A stretch of DNA of 64,000 nt. Source: Phycisphaeraceae bacterium (GTDB lineage: Bacteria > Planctomycetota > Phycisphaerae > Phycisphaerales > UBA1924). The stretch is from contig CP060234.1 in the NCBI GenBank assembly GCA_023898685.1, positions 434,001 to 498,000 on the forward strand, read 5' to 3'. The notes beneath the pieces are model-generated. The model did not search any database. It had not been told where the DNA came from and was given only the letters and a program-made list of their open reading frames with translations. The position numbers and the translations under genes were made by a program. This document shows positions 57,346-64,000 of this stretch, piece after piece; within the stretch, counting starts at the first letter, position 1; every line of letters starts with the position of its first letter.

Positions 57346-59214
57346 ATGACGAATCAGATCTCGGCATCGGGGACGGGGCGGGCTGCCCTTCGGGCTTTCG
57401 TGGCCCTTGTTCTCTCGGCGCTTTGCGGGCTTTCGGCCCTGTTTGGCGTATCCGGGGCGAACGCGCAGGATGTCGACCTGCTTATCAACGTGGACAACCG
57501 CGAGACGGTGAGCCTCGATGGCGACTGGCGGACGATCGTCGACCCGTACGAGGTAGGCTACTACGACTACCGCTGGCATCCGAGCCAGTGGGGCTTCTTC
57601 CGTGACGACACGCAGAGGGACAAGTCGCAGCTCATCGAGTACAGCTTCGACCGCTCACCGCAGCTCAAGGTGCCGGGCGACTGGAACACGCAGCGGGACG
57701 ACCTGTACTACTACGAGGGCACGGTCTGGTACCGCAAGAAGTTCGACTTCACCAAGCGGAGCGACGAGCGGGTGTTCCTCTACTTCGGCGCGGCGAACTA
57801 CGACGCTCGGGTCTACCTCAACGGCGAGCAGCTGGGACGGCACATCGGCGGGTTCACGCCCTTCGACTTCGAGGTGACCGACAAGCTACAGGACGGCGAG
57901 AACAGCGTCGTCGTCAAGGTCGACAACAAGCGCTATCAGGACGCGGTGCCGACGATCAACACCGACTGGTGGAACTACGGGGGGTTGACGCGTCGCGTGA
58001 TGCTCGTGCGCACGCCCCGGACCTATGTACGCGACTACATGATCCAGCTCGATCCGAGGGATCCGGGCAAGATCAAGGGCTGGGTCCAGGTGGCGGGCGA
58101 CGAGCCCAGCCGGCTCGTGACGGTGTCGATCCCGGATACGGGCATCTCGACGACGGTGAAGACGGACGACGAGGGTCGGGCCAACGTCGTCGTCGACGCC
58201 CCGGGGCTCGAGCTGTGGACGCCCGAGCACCCGAGGCTGTACGACGTCCTGATCGAGACGGCGGGGCACGCCCTGATCGACCAGATCGGGTTCCGCACGA
58301 TCACGACCAAGGGACACCAGATCCTGCTCAACGGCGAGCCCGTCTTCCTGCGGGGCGTGTGCATCCACGAGGAGGCGCCGCTGCGGACTGGGCGGGCGTG
58401 CACCGTGGAGGACGCGCGGACGTCGCTGGGTTGGGCGAAGGACATGAACGGCAACTTCGTGCGCCTGGCGCATTACTGCCATCAGGAGCAGATGCTCCGC
58501 GAGGCCGACCGGGAGGGCATCCTGGTGTGGGCCGAGGTGCCGGTCTACTGGACGATCTCGTGGGACAACAAGGACACCTATGAGAACGCCCGCCGGCAGC
58601 TCGGCGAGATGGTCACGCGGGACCGCAACCGGGCGTGCGTCATCCTGTGGTCGGTCGCGAACGAGACGCCCAACTCGGACGCGCGGATGAAGTTCCTGAC
58701 GGGGCTGATCGACACGTGCCGCACGCTCGACCCGACTCGGCTGGTCACCGCGGCCCTCGAGAAGTCGTACCAGGGCGACTCGACCGTTGTGATCAACGAC
58801 CCCCTTGGTGACCACCTCGACGTGATCGGGTGCAACGAGTACATCGGGTGGTACGACGGGATGCCCGACAAGCCCGCGCGGGTCCGCTGGCAGTCGACGC
58901 TCGACAAGCCGGTGATCTTCAGCGAGTTCGGCGGGGGGGCGCTCTACGGCCTGCACGCCGACGACCGCACGCGGTGGACCGAGGAGTTCCAGGCCGACAT
59001 CTACAGGAACCAGGTGGAGATGTTCAGGGAGATCGACTTCCTCGCGGGCACCTGCCCCTGGATTCTGATGGACTTCCGCTCGCCCAGGCGGACGCTGCCC
59101 GACATCCAGGACGGGTGGAACCGCAAGGGACTGATCTCGGAGCGGGGCGAGAAGAAAGAAGCGTTCGGGATCATGCGGGCGTTCTACGGGGAGAAGCTCA
59201 GAGAGCAGGAGTGA
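57346..59214 (+). CDS. Secreted GH2 family glycoside hydrolase (beta-glucuronidase/galactosidase type)
   Basis: A 622-residue exported retaining hydrolase. Signal (AFVALVLSALCGLSALFGVS), N-terminal jelly-roll domain (LKVPGDWNTQRDDLYYYEGT, NYDARVYLNGEQLGRHIGGF), immunoglobulin-like domain, then the TIM barrel with acid/base E440 in WSVANETPN and nucleophile E527 in VIFSEFGGGA. VPTINTDWWNYGGLTR is typical of glucuronidase-type members, and DKPVIFSEFG supports that, but GH2 also covers beta-galactosidases and mannosidases. I start at ATG 57346; a TTG at 57337 is just upstream. It is 25 bp after GH105-DUF4861 and 3 bp before the next gene, so it belongs to one operon. Confidence 0.9.
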   Translation: MTNQISASGTGRAALRAFVALVLSALCGLSALFGVSGANAQDVDLLINVDNRETVSLDGDWRTIVDPYEVGYYDYRWHPSQWGFFRDDTQRDKSQLIEYSFDRSPQLKVPGDWNTQRDDLYYYEGTVWYRKKFDFTKRSDERVFLYFGAANYDARVYLNGEQLGRHIGGFTPFDFEVTDKLQDGENSVVVKVDNKRYQDAVPTINTDWWNYGGLTRRVMLVRTPRTYVRDYMIQLDPRDPGKIKGWVQVAGDEPSRLVTVSIPDTGISTTVKTDDEGRANVVVDAPGLELWTPEHPRLYDVLIETAGHALIDQIGFRTITTKGHQILLNGEPVFLRGVCIHEEAPLRTGRACTVEDARTSLGWAKDMNGNFVRLAHYCHQEQMLREADREGILVWAEVPVYWTISWDNKDTYENARRQLGEMVTRDRNRACVILWSVANETPNSDARMKFLTGLIDTCRTLDPTRLVTAALEKSYQGDSTVVINDPLGDHLDVIGCNEYIGWYDGMPDKPARVRWQSTLDKPVIFSEFGGGALYGLHADDRTRWTEEFQADIYRNQVEMFREIDFLAGTCPWILMDFRSPRRTLPDIQDGWNRKGLISERGEKKEAFGIMRAFYGEKLREQE

Positions 59215-59217
59215 GCG

Positions 59218-60846
59218 ATGGGCCGGCTCATGCGGCGGGGACAAAGCTGGGGGAGGACGGGGCGACTGCTGGCGTTCGTGGTGCTTGCGGTGCTCGCGCC
59301 GATCGCGAGGGCGCAGGATCTCGACGCCGACCGGGTCGAGGATGCGATCTTCCGGGCGGCGAAGTGGCAGATGACCCACCAGGCGAAGTTCCTGCCGCTG
59401 GGATGGGAGATCTCGCCGTTGTACGACGGGCTGCTCAACTGCGCCGAGGCGACGGGGAATCCTTCGTACCTGGGCGAGGTGGTCGGTTTCGGCGAGATGT
59501 ACAACTGGGCGCTGGGCTCACGCCTGCTGCACGCGGACGACCACGCGGTGGGGCACGCGTGGGTCGACGTCTACTTCGCCGACACCACGCATCTGGAGCG
59601 GCTGCTGCCGACGCTCGACCGGTTCTATCAGGTCTTGGCCGAGGGGTCGACGCACCTGTGGACGTGGTGCGACGCGCTCTACATGGCGCCGCCCACGCTC
59701 AGCCGGCTCGCGCGGGCGAGCGGGGACAGCCGCTTCCTCGACTTCCTCGACAGCGAGTGGCAGTACACGTTTGACACGCTCTGGGACACCGACGACCACC
59801 TGTTCTACCGCGACACGCGGTTCATCGGCGCCACGACAGCCAACGGAGAGAAGGTCTTCTGGGCCCGGGGCAACGGGTGGGTATTCGCGGGGATCCCGCA
59901 GATTCTGCGGGACATGCCGGAGAGCCGGCCTCGGCGAGCGTTTTACATCGGCGTCTTCCAGCAGATGGCCGCGAAGCTCGCGTCGGTGCAGCGCGCCGAC
60001 GGGCTGTGGACGCCAAGCCTGCTCGACCCGCTCGACCCCGACGTGGGCGAGACCAGCGGCTCGGCCTTCTTCGTCTACGGGATGATGTGGGGCATCAGCC
60101 ACGGCCTGCTCGACGAGGCGACCTACATGCCCGTGGTCATCAAAGGGTGGACCGGGCTGCTGAGCAGGCAGAAGTGGGACGGCAAGGTCGGCTACGTGCA
60201 GCAGCCGGGAGACCGGCCCGCGCCGGCGGGGCCGGAGGACGACCACACCTACGGCACCGGGGCGTTCCTGCTGGCGGGGAGCGAGATCCTCAAGCACATC
60301 CGCCCCGAGCGCATGGTCGGGCTCGATGAGCAACTCTTCATGGGGCAGATCTACGCCGACTGGATCTTCGGGGGCCCGGACGGGATCGATTACGACGCGG
60401 TGACGATCCTCGATTGGTCGGGTGATGACGGGAACATCCCCCAGCACGTGTTCGACGGGATCTCGCTGGATCCCAACAACCGCTGGTCGGTGTACGGCCT
60501 GGGCACACCCCAGTGGGTCGAGGCCGACCTGGGGTCGACCTACACGATCGACGGGGTCGTGCTTTATCCCTATCAGAATCGTGACTATCAGTACACGATC
60601 GAGGCCCGGGCGCCCGGCCAGTCCTACCAGGTGATCGTCGACCGGACCGCCAACACGGAGAACGGCCCGATCGCCGATGACCTGACGGCGCCGTTCGACG
60701 CGCGGTACGTCAAGCTGACCATCGTGGGCGCGGACGATTACCCCGGGCCGTGGGTGTCGGTGCAGGAACTCCAGTTGAACGTGGACCGCCCGCCGTCGGA
60801 GCAGGAGTTGGCGTTCGATCACTACATCAAGTTCCCGCTGCGGTAG
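59218..60846 (+). CDS. Secreted GH105 hydrolase with discoidin-like (F5/8C) module
   Basis: A 542-residue exported enzyme. Signal (LLAFVVLAVLAPIARAQ), GH105 barrel (about 35-370; HADDHAVGHAWVDVY, catalytic D152 in WTWCDALYMAPP, VFWARGNGWVFAG) and a C-terminal F5/8C or CBM32-like sandwich (NRWSVYGLGTPQWVEADLGS, PYQNRDYQYTIEARAPGQSY). It starts 3 bp after the GH2 stop with AGGAG in that gene's end, so they are co-translated. The catalytic domain resembles those of the flanking GH105 proteins, but identity appears moderate. The discoidin module may hold it to the polysaccharide. Confidence 0.89.
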   Translation: MGRLMRRGQSWGRTGRLLAFVVLAVLAPIARAQDLDADRVEDAIFRAAKWQMTHQAKFLPLGWEISPLYDGLLNCAEATGNPSYLGEVVGFGEMYNWALGSRLLHADDHAVGHAWVDVYFADTTHLERLLPTLDRFYQVLAEGSTHLWTWCDALYMAPPTLSRLARASGDSRFLDFLDSEWQYTFDTLWDTDDHLFYRDTRFIGATTANGEKVFWARGNGWVFAGIPQILRDMPESRPRRAFYIGVFQQMAAKLASVQRADGLWTPSLLDPLDPDVGETSGSAFFVYGMMWGISHGLLDEATYMPVVIKGWTGLLSRQKWDGKVGYVQQPGDRPAPAGPEDDHTYGTGAFLLAGSEILKHIRPERMVGLDEQLFMGQIYADWIFGGPDGIDYDAVTILDWSGDDGNIPQHVFDGISLDPNNRWSVYGLGTPQWVEADLGSTYTIDGVVLYPYQNRDYQYTIEARAPGQSYQVIVDRTANTENGPIADDLTAPFDARYVKLTIVGADDYPGPWVSVQELQLNVDRPPSEQELAFDHYIKFPLR

Positions 60847-60872
60847 GCGGTGGGTTGAAGAAGGGGCGGGGC

Positions 60873-63791
60873 GTGCGGGAAAGATGGTGCTTGAGTCGAG
60901 GCGTGGCTGTGATCGCGGCGGCGTTGGTCGGGTTGCTGGGTGGCCAGGCCCGGGCCCAGAGCCTCAACGCCGACGCGATCGAATCCGCGATGTGGCGGGC
61001 GGCGGAGTGGCAGATCGCCCACCCGGAGAAGTTCCATCCCGTCAACTGGGAGATGTCGCCGTTCTACGACGGGCTGCTCGCCGCGGCGCGGGCGACCGGC
61101 GAGCCGGCCTATCTGGGCGAGGTGCTGGGCTTCGGCACGACGTTCGGCTGGGCGCTCGGGCCCTCGATGTACTTCGCGGACGACCACGCGGTGGGGCACG
61201 CGTGGCTCGACGTGTACGACGCCGACAAGTCGAAGGAGAATCGCCTCGCGCCGACCAAGGCGAGGCTCGACGCGATCCTGAAGAACCCGCAGACGGATCC
61301 GCTCGAGATCGGCAAGCCCGGGCCCCAGACCGACCGCTGGACGTGGTGCGACGCGCTGTACATGGGCCCGCCGACGTGGGCGCGGATGTACACCGCGACG
61401 GGGGACGACATCTACCTCGACTTCCTCGATCACGAGTGGAAGTACACCTACGACATGCTCTGGGACCCGGACGCCTCGCTGTTCTACCGCGACAGCCGGT
61501 TCAAGGGGCAGAAGACGGCGAACGGGAGCAAGGTGTTCTGGAGCCGGGGAAACGGGTGGGTGTTCGGCGGGCTGGCGATGACGATCCCGCAGCTCCCGGA
61601 GAGCCGGGCGTCGAGGGCGTTCTACATCGACGTGTTCCAGAAGATGGCCCCCGCGATCGCCTCCGCCCAGCAGCCCGACGGGCTCTGGCGGCCCAGCCTG
61701 CTCGATCCCGAGGACCCGGACATCGGCGAGGAGAGCGGCTCGGCGTTCTTCACGTATGGGTTCGCGTGGGGCGTCAACAACGGGTATCTGGACAGGAAGA
61801 CCTACGCCCCGGTGATCGAGAAGGCGTGGAAGGGGCTGCTCACGCGGCAGCTCGAGACGGGGCAGATCGGCTACGTGCAGCAGGTGGGCGACCGCCCGGT
61901 CAACACACGCCGCGAGGACCACCACACCTATGGCACCGGCGCGTTCCTGCTCGCGGGGAGCGAGATCCTCAGGGGGCTGAGGCCCGATCGTGTGACGACG
62001 CTGAAGGCCCTGATGCCGGACGGCGAGGCGTACGTCGACGCGTACTGGGACATCAAGCGGATCGAGGGCGTGCGCGTGCTCGACTCGTCGGGAGACGACG
62101 GGAACGTGCCGGCCAATGCGTTCGATGGGATCTCGCAGTACGACGGCAACCGCTGGTCGGTGGAGGGGCTGGGCAAGCCGAAGTTCGTCGAGGTCGACCT
62201 GGGCTCGCCCCGAGAGATCTCGGGCTTCGTGGTCCACACCTACCAGAACCGCGACTACCAGTACACGATCGAGGCGGGGATCGCCCGGGACACGATGATC
62301 CCCGTCGTTGATCGCACGAAGAACAGTGAGCAAGGGCCGATCCGTGACGAGCTGGCCCAGCCGATCCGGGCCCGGTACGTCAAGGTGACGGTCACGGGGG
62401 CGGCGACCTACCCGGGCCCCTGGGTCTCGCTGCGCGAGGTCGAGATCGTCACGCCCGAGCGGCAGGAGCGGCGGGCCCGCCCCGTGCCCAAGATGCGGGC
62501 GCTCCGCCCGGCCCCGCCCCGCGAGGCGTCGGTGTTCGAGAAGAACGCGGGGTGGTGCTGGTATCAGGACGAGCGGGCGATCATCGACGGGCACGCGATC
62601 GTGTTCGGGTCGGTCGCGGGCGAGAACAGCCCGAAGGGGCGGGACGGCTGGGCGGGGGACATCAGGGTGACCCGCGTCGACCTCGACTCGGGCGACGCGC
62701 AGCGGTTCACGCTCAAGGGCGGGTTCAACTGCGACGACCACGCGGCGCCGGCGATCTACCGCCGGTCGGACGGGCGGTACCTCGCGGTGTACAGCGGGCA
62801 CAGCGTCGACAGGCAATCACGCTGGCGTGTGTCGAGCGAGCCCGGGTCGATCGAGTCATGGGAGGCGGAGAGGACACTCGACTTCCCCGAGCGGGTCTGC
62901 TATTCCAACCTGCACTTCCTCGCCGACGAGAACGGGGGCAAGGGCCGGCTCTACAGCTTCCTGCGCGCCGATGGCTGGGACCCCAACGCGATGGTCAGCG
63001 ACGACGAGGGGCTCACGTGGTGCCTCGCGGGGCGGCTGCTCGACTGGCCCGATCGGCCCTACGTCAAGTACGCCTCCAATGGGCGCGACACGATCCATTT
63101 CATCACCACCGACGGGCACCCCCGCATCTTCGACAACAGCGTCTACGAGGGCTATGTCATGGGCGGGAAGGTCTACGACTCGTTCGGGCACGCCGTCGAC
63201 GACTTCGACAGCGCGGGCCTGACCGAGAAGACGCTGACGAAGATCTTCCAGGGCGACCCGCAGAACGTCGGGTGGACGGTCGACATGGCGCTCGACCCGC
63301 ACGGCTACCCGGTTGTCGCCCTCTCGGTGCAGAAGGACGGGGCGGCGATCAGGAACAACCCGAACGAGGCGATCGCCCTCGACCACCGCTACATGTACGG
63401 GCGGTTCGACGGCAAAGCGTGGCACGTGCACCAGATGGCCTTCGCCGGCACGGGCTTCTACGCCGCCGAGCCCGACTACACCGGTCTGTGCGCGATCGAC
63501 CCCAACGAGACGAGCGTGGTGTACATCTCCGCCGACGTCGACCCGGAGACGGGGCTGCCCAACGTGAGCAGCGCCGACAACCAGCGACACTACGAGATCT
63601 TCCGGGGCGAGACGGACGATGGCGGCGAGAGCTGGACGTGGACCCCGATCACGCGTGACTCGACGGTCGACAACATCCGCCCCGTGATCCCCTCGAGCAA
63701 GGACTACCGTGCCGTGCTGTGGATGCGGGGCTCGTACCGCACCTACACCGATTTCGGCACCGACATCGTGGGCCTCGTTGACGCCCGCTGA
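60873..63791 (+). CDS. Secreted three-module protein: GH105, discoidin-like, BNR_4-like propeller
   Basis: A 972-residue exported protein. The GTG at 60873 gives a signal peptide (GVAVIAAALVGLLGGQARAQ). The GH105 barrel (about 30-420) has FADDHAVGHAWLDVYDADKS, D160 in WTWCDALYMGPP and VFWSRGNGWVFGG. A discoidin-like module follows (about 425-555; NRWSVEGLGKPKFVEVDLGS, TYQNRDYQYTIEAG). From about 565 to the end is a propeller with WCWYQDERAIIDGHAIVFGS, FNCDDHAAPAIYRRSDGRYL and AFAGTGFYAAEPDY, resembling BNR_4-type domains. This third part is long enough to be a full enzyme or binding unit. The gene starts 26 bp after the previous stop. KduI begins 40 bp later. Confidence 0.87.
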   Translation: MRERWCLSRGVAVIAAALVGLLGGQARAQSLNADAIESAMWRAAEWQIAHPEKFHPVNWEMSPFYDGLLAAARATGEPAYLGEVLGFGTTFGWALGPSMYFADDHAVGHAWLDVYDADKSKENRLAPTKARLDAILKNPQTDPLEIGKPGPQTDRWTWCDALYMGPPTWARMYTATGDDIYLDFLDHEWKYTYDMLWDPDASLFYRDSRFKGQKTANGSKVFWSRGNGWVFGGLAMTIPQLPESRASRAFYIDVFQKMAPAIASAQQPDGLWRPSLLDPEDPDIGEESGSAFFTYGFAWGVNNGYLDRKTYAPVIEKAWKGLLTRQLETGQIGYVQQVGDRPVNTRREDHHTYGTGAFLLAGSEILRGLRPDRVTTLKALMPDGEAYVDAYWDIKRIEGVRVLDSSGDDGNVPANAFDGISQYDGNRWSVEGLGKPKFVEVDLGSPREISGFVVHTYQNRDYQYTIEAGIARDTMIPVVDRTKNSEQGPIRDELAQPIRARYVKVTVTGAATYPGPWVSLREVEIVTPERQERRARPVPKMRALRPAPPREASVFEKNAGWCWYQDERAIIDGHAIVFGSVAGENSPKGRDGWAGDIRVTRVDLDSGDAQRFTLKGGFNCDDHAAPAIYRRSDGRYLAVYSGHSVDRQSRWRVSSEPGSIESWEAERTLDFPERVCYSNLHFLADENGGKGRLYSFLRADGWDPNAMVSDDEGLTWCLAGRLLDWPDRPYVKYASNGRDTIHFITTDGHPRIFDNSVYEGYVMGGKVYDSFGHAVDDFDSAGLTEKTLTKIFQGDPQNVGWTVDMALDPHGYPVVALSVQKDGAAIRNNPNEAIALDHRYMYGRFDGKAWHVHQMAFAGTGFYAAEPDYTGLCAIDPNETSVVYISADVDPETGLPNVSSADNQRHYEIFRGETDDGGESWTWTPITRDSTVDNIRPVIPSSKDYRAVLWMRGSYRTYTDFGTDIVGLVDAR

Positions 63792-63831
63792 GCGAGTTCA
63801 CACAGGTCCTCACAGAGAGCAGCAGACCGCC

Positions 63832-64000
63832 ATGCAGATCCGATACGCCATCCCGCCGAGCGACGTGCCGGGCGCCACGCCCGCAGAACTGAGAGAACGA
63901 TTCCTGGTCCAGCACCTGTTCGAGCCCGGGAAGGTGAGCCTGACCTACAGCCTCGAGGACCGGATGGTCATCGGGGGCGTGATGCCGACGAGCGGGGCGG
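63832..64000 (+). CDS. kduI: 5-dehydro-4-deoxy-D-glucuronate isomerase, N-terminal part (runs off the window)
   Basis: The first 56 residues match KduI: MQIRYAIPPSDVPGATPAEL, RERFLVQHLFEPGKVSLTYS and LEDRMVIGGVMPTSG. KduI is a cupin zinc isomerase that turns 5-keto-4-deoxyuronate, the product of unsaturated uronide hydrolysis, into 2,5-diketo-3-deoxygluconate (DKII). This links the GH105 and GH2 enzymes upstream to entry into central metabolism. The ATG at 63832 lies 40 bp after the previous gene, with a weak ribosome-binding site. It is cut by the window end. Confidence 0.9.
   Translation, partial: MQIRYAIPPSDVPGATPAELRERFLVQHLFEPGKVSLTYSLEDRMVIGGVMPTSGA

Overview
The window is high-GC DNA (long antisense ORFs almost everywhere) from a bacterium that I place in the Planctomycetota, most likely the class Phycisphaerae. 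The support is indirect but consistent: several secreted proteins end in the GC-type dockerin-like tail seen in that group, one ECF sigma factor overlaps a Ser/Thr kinase-TPR gene, there is a prepilin-like protein with an H-X9-DG-type tail and a PEP-CTERM protein, and many intergenic gaps hold large inverted repeats. No rRNA, CRISPR array, prophage or insertion sequence was found.

Region 1 (1-29,830) is mostly housekeeping: the start of groEL, a DinB-like and a DUF4304-like protein, a XerC/D-type recombinase, a CsgG/LpoB-like lipoprotein with a TolB-type propeller lipoprotein, an isolated nuoC, tRNA-Glu(UUC), nadD, a detached groES, an acyl-CoA ligase, an AstA-like acyltransferase and a class III aminotransferase, a DUF1015 protein, two overlapping CNNM/CBS membrane proteins, hscB, a run of extracytoplasmic thiol-redox proteins, an S2P/RseP-type protease and an alpha/beta hydrolase.

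Region 2 (29,968-55,000) looks like an arabinose/arabinan locus. It holds a GH43-GH51 fusion, a secreted metalloprotease with a dockerin tail, a sigma/kinase pair divergent from araB-araD-araA, a PEP-CTERM protein, a BNR-type propeller with dockerin tail, a Tat-exported GH43, a LamG protein with dockerin tail, a prepilin-like protein, two tandem GH43-CBM-dockerin paralogues and a secreted GH51. Exported arabinofuranosidases would release L-arabinose, and AraA, AraB and AraD would turn it into D-xylulose 5-phosphate.

Region 3 (55,049-64,000) is a tight same-strand cluster for unsaturated uronides from pectin or a similar polysaccharide: GH105-DUF4861, GH2, GH105-discoidin, GH105-discoidin-propeller, then the start of kduI. 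No transporter, SusC/SusD pair, polysaccharide lyase or cohesin is visible, so those parts must lie elsewhere.

The most interesting shared signal is a 14-bp semi-palindromic motif (about GKTAARSSCTTGAC) in seven intergenic places of regions 2 and 3, including upstream of araB, the BNR protein, the prepilin-like gene and the first GH105. It resembles a LacI-family operator and may mark a regulon. A second is a 102-bp palindromic element present twice, both times just upstream of a chaperonin gene (groEL and groES).
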